Source: Oscillospiraceae bacterium (GTDB lineage Bacteria > Bacillota > Clostridia > Oscillospirales > CAG-272). From it: 64,000 nucleotides of DNA. The DNA lies in the NCBI GenBank assembly GCA_022009675.1, contig CP091718.1, forward strand, positions 372,001 to 436,000, in the 5' to 3' direction. The notes beneath the pieces were generated by a model that saw only the letters and a program-made list of their open reading frames with translations, did not search any database and was not told the DNA's origin. This document shows, piece after piece, positions 21,447 through 30,570 of the stretch; position 1 is the stretch's first letter, and each line of letters opens with the position of its first letter. The translations under genes were made by a program, and so were the position numbers.

Positions 21447-22098
21447 ATGCAGGAATTTCGGGAGAGACTGGCAGCAGCCATGCGGGAGAAGGGGATCCGG
21501 GCATCCCGGCTGGCGTCCGAAACAGGGCTGTCCCCCCGCGCGCATCAGCCAATACCTGCACGGGGTGTACCAGCCCAAGGGCGATGCCATCCTGCGCCTT
21601 GCCGAAGCGCTGGGCGTATCCGCCATGTGGCTGATGGGCGAGGACTGCCCCATGACCGCATCCGCCCCCGCCGGGGCGAGCGCCGGTCTGCCGGATAACC
21701 TGCTCCCCCTGCAGTTGCGCCGCTACCCGCTGCTGGGTGATATTGCCTGCGGCAAACCGATCGTGGCACAGGATAACGGGGACAGCTACGTCAGCGCCGC
21801 CGACACGGAGGCGGATTTCTGCCTGATTGCAAAGGGCGACAGCATGGTCGGGGCACGCATCTACGACGGGGATGAGGTATTTATCCAGCAGACAGACATG
21901 GTGAACAACGGAGAGATTGCCGCCGTGGTGCTGGACGACGAAGCCACGCTGAAGCGCCTGTACTACTATCCGACAGAGCAGAAGCTGGTGCTGTCGCCCG
22001 AAAATCCAGCCTATGAGCCGCTGGTGTTCACCGGTGAGGAACTGAACCACGTCCACATTCTGGGGCGTGCCGTGGCGGTGCAGGGACGCCTGCGGTAA
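21447..22098 (+). CDS. HTH (XRE)/S24 peptidase repressor, LexA/CI-like, one frameshift
   Basis: About 216 residues. N-terminal XRE helix-turn-helix (RASRLASETGLSPARISQYLHG after correction) and a C-terminal S24 self-cleavage domain with the Ser site GDSMVGARIYDGD and the Lys site DEATLKRLYYY; the likely cleavage point is in GDIACGKPI. Such proteins inactivate themselves on RecA filaments, so it may control a stress or prophage regulon. The break is in the C6 run 21532-21537. It has its own promoter and terminator, so it is a single-gene unit. No phage genes adjoin it. Confidence 0.88.
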
Positions 22099-22132
22099 GA
22101 GTCACCGTGAATCGTAAATAAAAATGTAAGAA

Positions 22133-22155
22133 AAGGCGGGGCGTCCCCGCCTTTT
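22133..22155 (+). terminator. terminator of the S24 repressor gene
   Basis: AGGCGGGG-cgt-CCCCGCCT followed by TTTTT; 35 bases after the stop codon. Confidence 0.85.
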
Positions 22156-22209
22156 TGCGTTCCGGAGAAATTTGTCGCACGGTTGCGCCCCGTCGGCGAC
22201 AAAAAAGGA

Positions 22210-22238
22210 TTGTCCTTGCACCGCTTCCGTGGTATGCT
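22210..22238 (+). promoter_or_regulatory. promoter of BspA-like gene 1 (TTGTCC-17-TATGCT)
   Basis: TTGTCC (22210-22215) and TATGCT (22233-22238), 17-base spacing. Just upstream, TTTGTCGC and GCGACAAA form an inverted repeat (about 22172-22204) that might be an operator. Confidence 0.45.
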
Positions 22239-22377
22239 GTCATCAGGGATCACGGATCCGTGGGACGCCTCCGAACATCCCCCGCACGGCACATCGGCGG
22301 GGGCTCGGATACGCCTCACCCGATCGGTGTTCCCCTTACGGAATGCGGCAAAAGACCGCAGAAAAGGAGGAGACTGT

Positions 22378-23187
22378 ATGACCGGATACGGGAAACGGAT
22401 GGCGGCATTACTTGCCGCGTGGCTGGCGCTGGCGGCGCTGGCGGGTTGCGCACGGCGCGACCCGGCGGGCGGTGCCCGCAAGGATACGGACTCGGGGCAC
22501 GTATCGGCGGGCGATGCGACCGGAGCGCCGGAGCCTGGTGAGGGCATCGGGGGCGGGGACGGAGATCTGCGCACCTACTACGAGGAGCGGATTGAGGAAA
22601 TGAAGCAGACACTGCTGAACGAGCGGCAGGAGCGCTACATATCCGAGTATGAGTACCGCGAGCGTCTGGCAAAGCTGGAGCAGGAGCTGCGATTGCTGAC
22701 AGCCGGTGCCGAGCTGGATACGGCAAAGCAGGTAGCCGGTCAGCCGGAGACGGAGCACCGGCGCGAACCGGGCAGCCTGCTTCCCCGCCCCACGCCCGAG
22801 CCGGTTGTCCGACCGACGCCGCTGCCTTCCGACAGCTTCCGTTACAGCATACAGGACGGGCAGGCGACCGTGACCGGGTATCTGGGCGGCGCCGGAACGG
22901 TGGCTGTCCCGGCGGAAATTGGCGGCTGTCCGGTCGTGGCAATCGGGGACGGAGCCTTCCGGGGTGCGGGCATTACGGCGGTGATCCTGCCGGACACGGT
23001 GGAGACGGTCGGCTGGTTTGCCTTCGCGGACTGCACAGAGCTGGCAAGCGTGACGGTACCCGTCTCGGTGCGGAGCATTTCCTACGCCGCCTTTGAGAAC
23101 TGCACAAAGCTGACTGTTCTGTGCGGGCGGGATTCCTACGCGGCGCACTGGGCGGCAAGCTACGGACTTCCGGTACAGTACATATGA
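22378..23187 (+). CDS. BspA-like leucine-rich-repeat lipoprotein 1
   Basis: Intact, 269 residues. Hydrophobic N terminus with lipobox ALAGC, a Gly/Asp-rich linker, a charged coiled coil (about residues 62-110, rich in Glu/Arg), a Pro-rich stretch, then two or three BspA-type repeats (GDGAFRGAGITAVILPDTV, GWFAFADCTELASVTVP, YAAFENCTKL). Such proteins are surface-exposed and often mediate binding to host or neighbour cells. AAAGGAGG precedes the ATG. A perfect hairpin (23199-23222) follows but lacks a T run. Confidence 0.8.
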   Translation: MTGYGKRMAALLAAWLALAALAGCARRDPAGGARKDTDSGHVSAGDATGAPEPGEGIGGGDGDLRTYYEERIEEMKQTLLNERQERYISEYEYRERLAKLEQELRLLTAGAELDTAKQVAGQPETEHRREPGSLLPRPTPEPVVRPTPLPSDSFRYSIQDGQATVTGYLGGAGTVAVPAEIGGCPVVAIGDGAFRGAGITAVILPDTVETVGWFAFADCTELASVTVPVSVRSISYAAFENCTKLTVLCGRDSYAAHWAASYGLPVQYI

Positions 23188-23382
23188 ATACGACCGACGG
23201 GGGGCTGCCACGGCAGCCCCCCTCTGAAGCAGGCGCCGACCTGTTTTACCCTCTTTCAAAACAGAGAAAACAAGAGGATTCCGGAGAACTCCGGAGTATA
23301 TATTTGAAAAAGCGGCGATTTATGACAGGAAAATCACGGCTAATTATAGCATATGACGAATTTTTGAGTTTTTGAAAACCTA

Positions 23383-23411
23383 TTGCATTTTCCTGCCGTT
23401 TCTGTTACAAT
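23383..23411 (+). promoter_or_regulatory. potABCD promoter (TTGCAT-17-TACAAT)
   Basis: TTGCAT (23383-23388), 17 bases, TACAAT (23406-23411). It leaves a leader of about 145 bases before potA containing CGCCGG-aata-CCGGCG; no known riboswitch was recognised. Confidence 0.7.
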
Positions 23412-23563
23412 ATAGCCGATTTTGCGGTCAGTATGCACGAAAGCGGGCTATGCGCTTACCCACGCCGGAATACCGGCGCTTGCAGAAACGCAGACTGTCG
23501 CCCGCGGCGTGACGGGAAACGCGCAAAAAATTTTATGTGCCCCAAAAGGAGACTGTATGCGAA

Positions 23564-24691
23564 ATGGAAAATCAGATTCTCATTCGTCTGCAAGGGGTAT
23601 CAAAGGCGTTTGACGGCGAGACTGTTCTCGACAATGTCTGCCTTGATATCCACGACAAGGAGTTTATCACTCACTCGGGCCGTCAGGGGTGCGGCAAGAC
23701 AACCACGCTCCGGATTATCGGCGGGTTCGAAACCCCGGATTCCGGTACGGTGTATTTCGACGGGAAGGAGATCAACGATCTTCCCCCCTACAAGCGCCTG
23801 GTCAACACGGTGTTCCAGAAATATGCGCTTTTTCCCCACCTCAATGTGTATGAGAACATCGCCTTCGGTCTGCGGCTGAAAAAGCTGCCCGAGGCGGAAA
23901 TCAAGCGGCGTGTGCAGGAAATGCTCACGCTGGTCAACCTCAAGGGCTTTGAGCATCGCCGCGTGACCACCCTGTCGGGCGGTCAGCAGCAGCGCGTCGC
24001 CATTGCCCGTGCGCTGGTCAACCGCCCGCGCGTGCTGCTGCTGGATGAGCCGCTCGGTGCCCTGGATCTCAAGCTCCGCAAGGATATGCAGAACGAGCTG
24101 AAGAACATTCAGCAAACGACCGGAATCACCTTCATTTACGTCACGCACGACCAGGAGGAGGCTCTTTCCATGTCCGATACCGTCGTGGTCATGGCGGAGG
24201 GACGCATCCAGCAGATCGGAACGCCCGTGGACATCTACAACGAGCCGATCAATGCCTTTGTTGCCGACTTCATCGGGGAGTCCAACATCGTGGACGGCGT
24301 CATGAAGGAGGATTTCGTAGTCAGCTTCTCCGGACACACCTTCGACTGCGTGGATAAGGGCTTTGCCAAGGGCGAGCCGGTGGATGTGGTCATCCGCCCG
24401 GAGGACGTGGACGTTGTGCCGGTGGAAAAGGGAATGCTGTCCGGCAAAGTGTTTTCCGTTACCTTCAAGGGCGACTACTATGAGATTATCGTCGATGTCG
24501 CCGGGTTCAAGTGGATGCTGGAGACGTCGGACTACGTCGGCGAGGGACAGGTGATCGGACTGCGCATCGAGCCGGACGCCATCCATGTCATGAAGCGCTC
24601 CAAGTTCTCCGATACCTTCGGCGACTACTCTACCTTCTCCGAGGAGATGGAGCATCTCTCGGACGTGACGGGGGAGGATGAGCAGGAATGA
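23564..24691 (+). CDS. potA: spermidine/putrescine ABC transporter ATPase PotA
   Basis: 375 residues from ATG 23564. ATPase blocks: GCGKTTT (Walker A), [15 protein letters not shown] (signature), [12 protein letters not shown] (Walker B), THDQEEAL (switch), then a C-terminal TOBE domain. Before Walker A the sequence reads [11 protein letters not shown] where the family has TLLGPSGCGKT; two cancelling indels at about 23670-23695 explain this. The ribosome binding site AAGGAGA is better placed for ATG 23557, which is one base out of frame, so another small error at 23562-23564 is likely and the protein may begin MRMENQ. Confidence 0.92.
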   Translation: MENQILIRLQGVSKAFDGETVLDNVCLDIHDKEFITHSGRQGCGKTTTLRIIGGFETPDSGTVYFDGKEINDLPPYKRLVNTVFQKYALFPHLNVYENIAFGLRLKKLPEAEIKRRVQEMLTLVNLKGFEHRRVTTLSGGQQQRVAIARALVNRPRVLLLDEPLGALDLKLRKDMQNELKNIQQTTGITFIYVTHDQEEALSMSDTVVVMAEGRIQQIGTPVDIYNEPINAFVADFIGESNIVDGVMKEDFVVSFSGHTFDCVDKGFAKGEPVDVVIRPEDVDVVPVEKGMLSGKVFSVTFKGDYYEIIVDVAGFKWMLETSDYVGEGQVIGLRIEPDAIHVMKRSKFSDTFGDYSTFSEEMEHLSDVTGEDEQE

Positions 24692-25547
24692 CCAATGCCG
24701 GAAAGATCACCGGACGTACCCGCCCCGGCGGACGTCCGCTGTTCCAGCGCCTTGCCGCGGCGCCGCACATTGTCTGGGCGGTGCTGTTCATTCTGGCGCC
24801 CATGCTGTTCGTGCTGTACTTCGCCTTCACAGACGGAAACGGAAACTTCACGACCGATAACATCACGGCGATGGGGCAGTACAGCCATACCTTTATCCTT
24901 TCCATCGCGTTTGCCCTGATTGCAACGGTGGTATGCCTGCTGATCGGCTACCCGCTTGCATACTTCATGTCCCGCACCTCCCCCGCACCCGCAAGGTGCT
25001 GATGGTGCTGATCATGCTCCCCATGTGGTGCAACCTGCTGATCCGTACCTATGCCCTGATGGCACTGCTGGACAACGGCGGACTGCTCAACTCCTTCCTG
25101 GAAAGCATCGGGATGCAGCGGCTGCCCATTGTCGGGACCGACTTCGGCGTCATTCTGGGCATGATCTACGACTTCCTGCCCTATATGGTGCTGCCCATCT
25201 TCACGGTCATGACCAAGCTGGACAATCGGTACATCGAGGCGGCACATGATCTCGGATGCAGCAACCTGCAGACGCTGTTCCGCGTCGTCGTTCCCATGAC
25301 GGTGTCCGGCGTTGTGTCCGGCGTCACCATGGTATTCGTGCCGTCCATCTCCACCTTCTACATCTCGCAGAAGCTGGGCGCGGGCAAAATCGACCTGGTC
25401 GGCGATACCATCGAGCGCCTGTTCCAGAACACCAGCACCTATGGCGTCGGTGCCACCATGTCGCTGATCATGATGGTGCTGATTATTGTTTCGGTGTGCA
25501 TCATGAACCGCTTTACCGACAACGAGGAAGGGGGCATGGTGATATGA
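24688..25547 (+). CDS. potB: spermidine/putrescine permease PotB, one frameshift
   Basis: About 286 residues, five or six membrane spans. [26 protein letters not shown] and [22 protein letters not shown] (the EAA loop that docks PotA) place it in the PotB family. ATG overlaps the potA stop (ATGA). The break is in the C5 run 24980-24984; six C gives MSRTSPRTRKVL. Confidence 0.9.
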
Positions 25548-26365
25548 AGGCACTCTCCCGTATCTATGTCGGTCTCATCTTTTTCCTGCTGTATGTACCC
25601 ATCCTTGTGCTGATTATATTCTCCTTCAACGAGGGCGGGAGTCTCGCGTCCTTCACCGGCGTGTCGCTGAAATGGTACCGCGAGCTGTTCGCGGACGAGG
25701 AGGCGCTGACCTCCCTGCGCAATTCGGTGGTGCTTGCCGTCAGTGCGGCGCTGATCGCCACGGTCATCGGTACCTTCGGGGCGCTGGGGCTGAACACCAT
25801 GCGCAAGCGCTGGCTCCGGGGCGCGGTGCAAACCGTGACCAATATCCCCATGATGAATCCGGATATCGTGACCGGCGTTTCCATGATGCTGCTGTTTGTC
25901 GCGGCGGCGACCATTCTCGGCACATCGAACACCTTCGGCTTCGGAACACTGCTGATCGCGCACGTCACCTTTGACCTGCCCTATGTCATCCTGTCTGTGA
26001 TGCCGCGTTTCAAGACGCTGGACAGCTCGCTCTCCGAGGCGGCACAGGATCTGGGCTGTACGCCCTCGCGGGCATTCTTTGCGGTCGAGCTGCCTGAGAT
26101 CGTGCCCGGCATCATGTCGGGACTCATGATGTCCTTTACGCTGTCACTGGATGACTTCGTGATTTCCCACTTTGTCAGCTCGCCGGACTTTCAGACCTTG
26201 CCGCTGTACGTCTACAACCAGACGGCGCACAACGTCAAGTTCAGTATGTATGCCCTGTGCGCCCTCATCGTGGTGCTGATTCTGGTGGTGCTGCTGGCTG
26301 TCAACTTTGCCGGCTCCTTCCGGACTGCGCGCGCCAGACGCCGGGAAGGGGGTGTCCGCGCATGA
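25544..26365 (+). CDS. potC: spermidine/putrescine permease PotC
   Basis: Intact, 273 residues from ATG 25544, which overlaps the potB stop. Six membrane spans and the EAA loop EAAQDLGCTPSRAFFAVELPE. Typical PotC start YVGLIFFLLYVPILVLIIFSFN. It pairs with PotB to form the channel for polyamine uptake. Confidence 0.95.
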   Translation: MKALSRIYVGLIFFLLYVPILVLIIFSFNEGGSLASFTGVSLKWYRELFADEEALTSLRNSVVLAVSAALIATVIGTFGALGLNTMRKRWLRGAVQTVTNIPMMNPDIVTGVSMMLLFVAAATILGTSNTFGFGTLLIAHVTFDLPYVILSVMPRFKTLDSSLSEAAQDLGCTPSRAFFAVELPEIVPGIMSGLMMSFTLSLDDFVISHFVSSPDFQTLPLYVYNQTAHNVKFSMYALCALIVVLILVVLLAVNFAGSFRTARARRREGGVRA

Positions 26366-27633
26366 AGCACATGATCGGAACGAAAACCTCTGCCCTGCGG
26401 CGCGCCGTTGCGCTGTGCATGGTGCTGATCTGCCTGTGCGGATGCGCTCTGCCGCTCCTTACCTCCTGCAAGGAGATTTCGGGCAAGGTTACGACGCTGT
26501 ACGTCTACAACTGGGGCGAGTACATATCGGACGGCTCCGAGGATTCGCTGGATTCAAACGCCGCCTTTGAGGAATGGTACTACGAGACCTTCGGTGAACA
26601 CGTGCGCGTCAATTACTCCACTTTTTCCAGCAACGAGGATATGTATGCCAAGCTCGCCTCCGGGTCTGTTTCCTACGACGTGGTCGTGCCGTCGGATTAT
26701 ATGATCCAGCGGCTGATTGCGGAGGGACTGGTGCAGAAGCTGGATCACGAAAACATCCCGAATCTTGCCAATCTCCACGGAGATTTCTACGGAGAGAACG
26801 CCAAGTTCGACTACTATGACAAGGGCTGTTTGTACTCCGTGCCGTATATGTACGGCATGGTGGGCATCATCTACAACACGACCATGGTGGATCCCGACGA
26901 CCCCAACATCGGCAGCTGGAAGCTGCTCTGGGACGAGCGCAACGCCGGCAATATCCTGCAGTTCAACAACTCGCGCGATGCCTTCGGTTCCGCGCAGTAC
27001 CTGCTGGGACTGGACGTCAATTCGGACAGCGAGGCAGACTGGCGGCAGGCGCTGGAGAAGCTCAAGGAGCAGAAGCGCGTTGTGCAGGGCTATGTCATGG
27101 ACGAGATCTTCAATAAAATGGAGAACGGCTCCGCCGCCATTTCCGCCTACTACGCGGGGGACTTCATGACCATGTATGAGGAGAATGAGGATCTGGAGTT
27201 CTACTACCCGTCCGAGGGGACCAACCTGTACGTGGACGCCATGTGCATCCCCACCTCCGCCAAGAACAAGCTGATTGCCGAGCGGTACATCGACTTCATG
27301 CTGACGGAGGAACCCGCCGTCGCCAACGCCGAGTATACTTACTACGGCTCCCCCAACCGGCTGGTGCGGGAGAACGAGGAGTACATTGAGTACATGAACA
27401 GCATCAAGGACGGCGGCTTCGACCTCATGTACGACACCGACAACGTCCAGGCAACCGCCTACGAGAATCTCACCCCCGAAAAGCTGGCGCTCCTGAATCA
27501 GCTTTGGGAGGAGCTGAAGTCGGACATCGACATCAGCACGGGCATCTACGTAATCTGCGGTGTGATCATCGCCGTGATGGCTGGCTTCGGTGTGTGCTTC
27601 GCCGTGCGCAGGAAAATCCGCAATATTTATTGA
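26362..27633 (+). CDS. potD: spermidine/putrescine-binding protein PotD with C-terminal membrane segment
   Basis: Intact, 423 residues; the family is usually about 350. N-terminal signal with candidate lipobox cysteines in LICLCGC. YVYNWGEYIS, DVVVPSDYMI and YSVPYMYGMVGIIYNT are polyamine-binding-protein signatures. The unusual part is a C-terminal hydrophobic helix (about 398-416, IYVICGVIIAVMAGFGVCFAV) followed by basic RRKIR. This suggests a second membrane anchor. ATG overlaps the potC stop. The four pot genes form one operon. Confidence 0.92.
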   Translation: MKHMIGTKTSALRRAVALCMVLICLCGCALPLLTSCKEISGKVTTLYVYNWGEYISDGSEDSLDSNAAFEEWYYETFGEHVRVNYSTFSSNEDMYAKLASGSVSYDVVVPSDYMIQRLIAEGLVQKLDHENIPNLANLHGDFYGENAKFDYYDKGCLYSVPYMYGMVGIIYNTTMVDPDDPNIGSWKLLWDERNAGNILQFNNSRDAFGSAQYLLGLDVNSDSEADWRQALEKLKEQKRVVQGYVMDEIFNKMENGSAAISAYYAGDFMTMYEENEDLEFYYPSEGTNLYVDAMCIPTSAKNKLIAERYIDFMLTEEPAVANAEYTYYGSPNRLVRENEEYIEYMNSIKDGGFDLMYDTDNVQATAYENLTPEKLALLNQLWEELKSDIDISTGIYVICGVIIAVMAGFGVCFAVRRKIRNIY

Positions 27634-27654
27634 TATAATCCGGGTTTGTCTTGC

Positions 27655-27682
27655 ATTTCGGACAACTCCGAAAATTTTTTTC
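27655..27682 (+). terminator. potABCD terminator
   Basis: TTTCGG-acaact-CCGAAA followed by TTTTTTT, 22 bases after the potD stop. Confidence 0.8.
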
Positions 27683-27846
27683 TGAAATCCCCGACATTTT
27701 TTTCGTTATTCGTTCGTTACCTATATAGACGGGGCGGAGAGCCATCGGACAGCGCACGGGTTCCGTGCTCTCCGTACCCGTGCCGGATCACTGAACCGAA
27801 CCGGGCAAGTAAAAGTACTGGATAACGAAAAAGGAGATTTCCACAA

Positions 27847-28143
27847 ATGAAAAAGTTTGCTATGATTGCCATCTGTGCCGCAGTGCTGCTGAGTGTTGCC
27901 TCCTGCAACACCAATAACGACTCGCAGGGTACTTCCACCGATAGGGTTACGACAACCTCTGTTGCGACCAAGAAGGAAGACCCCGCCACCAAGAAAGATC
28001 CGTCCACGAAGGAGGATCCCACTTCGAAGGAGGAGGCAACGTCCAATGAGGAGCCGACCTCGAAGGAAGAGGCGACGTCCAAGGAGGAACCGACCTCGAA
28101 GGAGGAGGCAACCTCCGCTGCAGAGGCGACCACCAAAGCCTGA
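27847..28143 (+). CDS. small repeat lipoprotein (TSKEE repeats)
   Basis: 98 residues. Signal peptide with lipobox LLSVASC, then a mature part composed almost wholly of Thr, Ser, Lys, Glu, Asp and Pro in five-to-six residue repeats of the type PTSKEEATSKEE. No folded domain is visible; it may be a flexible surface stalk or spacer. AAAGGAGA precedes the ATG. No homologue recognised. Located between the pot operon and rny. Confidence 0.7.
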   Translation: MKKFAMIAICAAVLLSVASCNTNNDSQGTSTDRVTTTSVATKKEDPATKKDPSTKEDPTSKEEATSNEEPTSKEEATSKEEPTSKEEATSAAEATTKA

Positions 28144-28156
28144 TCTGACACGAATG

Positions 28157-28189
28157 CAGGAAAGCCGCATCCGATCGGGATGCGGCTTT
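28157..28189 (+). terminator. strong hairpin after the repeat lipoprotein gene
   Basis: AGGAAAGCCGCATCC pairs perfectly with GGATGCGGCTTTCCT around a 4-base loop, 14 bases after the stop. It lacks a T run, so termination is likely rather than certain. Confidence 0.55.
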
Positions 28190-28296
28190 CCTGTATGGAT
28201 GAAGAAGCTATGTTCCGACCGGGTACCGGAGCAGCAGATCCGAACCAACACCGCAAAAAAGTGAATGCCGTCCCCCAACAAACCCTCCAAAATCCC

Positions 28297-28325
28297 TTGA
28301 CAAACACGGCTGGTTTGTGTATAAT
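28297..28325 (+). promoter_or_regulatory. rny promoter (consensus TTGACA-17-TATAAT)
   Basis: Perfect TTGACA (28297-28302) and TATAAT (28320-28325) with 17-base spacing. The predicted transcript starts near 28332. Confidence 0.85.
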
Positions 28326-28332
28326 AGATAGG

Positions 28333-28367
28333 CGTCCGTCCGGCTCGTGGCAGCGGACGGACGTTTT
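28333..28367 (+). promoter_or_regulatory. 5' terminal stem-loop of the rny transcript
   Basis: CGTCCGTCCG (28333-28342) pairs with CGGACGGACG (28354-28363) and is followed by TTTT. It begins at the predicted transcription start of rny, so it could be a protective 5' hairpin or a weak attenuator. Confidence 0.55.
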
Positions 28368-28409
28368 GCATTCAAAATCTGAGAATACGAAGAAAAGGAG
28401 GTGTTATCC

Positions 28410-30018
28410 ATGAATCCTGTCATTGCAGCATTGATCGCAGGCGCGGTATGTCTGGTTCTGGGCGTGGGCGTCGGAATGATCCTGCGCAAGATGCTGGCGG
28501 AATCCAAGATCGGGACGGCAGAAAAGCAAGCCGAACGGGTGCGCGAGGAAGCCGAGAAGCTGCGCGAACGGGCAAAGGACATGGTTGCCGAAGGGCGGAA
28601 GCAGGCGGAAACGCTGAAGAAGGAAGCCGTTCTGGCGGCACAGGAGGAAGGACTCAAGCTCAAGAATGAGATGGAGCTGGAGATCCGCGACCGCCGGGCA
28701 GAGGTCTCCCGCACGGAAGCAAAGCTGAGCAAGCGCGAGGAAACGCTGGACAAAAAGAGCGACCTGCTGGATAAGAAAAGCGAGCAGCTGGACAAGAAGA
28801 ACGAACAGCTCGACCGCAAGATCAAGGACGTGGACGCTATCCGCGAAAAGGCGGAGGGCGTGCTGACACAGCAGATGGCGCGTCTGGAGGAAATTTCCGG
28901 CTACACTGCCGAGCAGGCAAAGGCGGAACTGCTTGCCAACATGGAGTCCGAGGTCAAGCACGAAATGGCGCAGCGGCTGGTTGAACTGGAGAGTCGGTTC
29001 AAGGACGAAGCCGATGACCGGGCGTGCCATATCATGGCTCTTGCCATTCAGCGGTGCGCAGGCGATTTCGTTGCCGAATCCACCATCTCGTCGGTGGCGT
29101 TGCCCAGCGAGGAGATGAAGGGACGCATCATCGGGCGCGAGGGACGCAACATTCAGAAGCTGGAAACGCTCACGGGCGTGGAGCTGATTATCGACGATAC
29201 GCCGGAGGTCATCACCATTTCAGGCTTTGACCCCCATCCGCCGCGAGGTTGCCCGGCTGGCGCTGGAAAAGCTCATCGCGGACGGACGCATCCACCCGAC
29301 CCGCATTGAGGAAATGGTGGAAAAAGCCAAGAAGGACGTGGACGCCGCCATCAAGCAGGCTGGCGAACGCGCAACATTTGAGGTCAACATTCACGGTATC
29401 AATCCCGATCTGGTGCGCCTGCTGGGACGTCTGCGCTACCGGACAAGCTACGGTCAGAACGTCCTGCAACACTCCATTGAGGTGGCTATCCTCGCCGGTA
29501 TTATGGCGGAGGAGCTGGGTGTGGACGCAACGCTGGCACGTCGGGCAGGTCTTCTGCACGACATCGGCAAGGCGTTCCCCTACGATGTGGAAGGCTCCCA
29601 TGTGCAGATCGGCGTAAACGCCGCCAAGAAGTACAAGGAGAGCAAAGAGGTCATTCATGCCATCGAGGCGCACCACGGAGATGTGGAGCCTCAATCCGTC
29701 ATCGCTGTGCTGGTACAGGCAGCCGATGCCATTTCCGCCGCCCGTCCGGGTGCCCGCCGGGAGGATATGGAAAACTACATCAAGCGTCTGGAAAAGCTGG
29801 AGGAGATCGCCGAGGGCTTCCCGGGCGTTGATAAGGCTTACGCCATTCAGGCAGGCAGAGAGCTGCGCGTAATGGTCAAGCCGGAGTCTGTCAGCGACGA
29901 GAGCATGGTGCTCGTAGCCCGTCAGCTGGCGGAAAAGATCCAGTCCGAGGTCAAATACCCCGGTCAGATCAAGATCAATGTTATCCGCGAGAGCCGCGTG
30001 GTCAGTTACGCCAAGTAA
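28410..30018 (+). CDS. rny: ribonuclease Y, one frameshift
   Basis: About 535 residues. N-terminal membrane anchor ([20 protein letters not shown]), a long coiled coil to about residue 200 with repeats of [17 protein letters not shown], a KH domain ([17 protein letters not shown]), and an HD domain with [10 protein letters not shown]. RNase Y starts mRNA decay in Firmicutes at the membrane. Break: C5 run 29231-29235; four C gives [20 protein letters not shown] lies 8 bases before ATG 28410. Confidence 0.95.
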
Positions 30019-30501
30019 GACGCGCCGCGTGATACCCGCACCGACATTTTCATTTCAAAACCCGTTTTTGTACCCTGTCGGCTGAGTCCGTTGACCGGCA
30101 GACTTATGCAACATCAAGGGATGCTGTAAAAAACCGGCGGTCATTTCCCCGGTGCGCTGTTGTCCGCCCAGCCATCCGCAGGCGGTTTCACATAGAGTTT
30201 TACATACAACCCCCATGTTCATAATTGCCGCGCCCTTCGCGCGGTTTGGTATATGAAAACCGCCCCCGCTCTCCCGATTGGGAGGGCGGGGGCGGTGGCA
30301 TTACGGCACAGCTTTTTCAGGCGCGTTTTTTTCGGAGCACAGCGGTACGGCGGCTCTTTTTGATTTGGGCACGCTCCGGCTTGCCGGAGGCGCAGAAAGC
30401 CGCTCCCCGCCGGGTTGACGGAGCCGCACGGCAAGCCGCGGGACAGGGCAAGCCCCCCGCAAAAGAAGTCCGTCCCTGCGTCCCGGATTTCACAATTCCC
30501 C
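30019..30501. other. non-coding interval with a GC-rich hairpin
   Basis: No coding frame is convincing. At 30262-30297 CCGCCCCCGC...GCGGGGGCGG forms a very stable hairpin with an inner CTCCC/GGGAG pairing; it is preceded by AAAA, so it would work best as a terminator for minus-strand transcription, though no minus-strand gene is apparent. Confidence 0.5.
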
Positions 30502-30530
30502 TTGCATCCCGCCCCGGTTTGTGGTATACT
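30502..30530 (+). promoter_or_regulatory. promoter of BspA-like gene 2 (TTGCAT-17-TATACT)
   Basis: TTGCAT (30502-30507) and TATACT (30525-30530), 17-base spacing, 40 bases before the ATG. Confidence 0.7.
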
Positions 30531-30570
30531 ACGAGGGAGAATCGCTTGCCACTATAACGGGAGGAAAACC

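Noticed and set aside
30219..30434. A 71-codon minus-strand frame in the gap before BspA-like gene 2
   Set aside because: No ribosome binding site, no family motif, and it spans a GC-rich hairpin.
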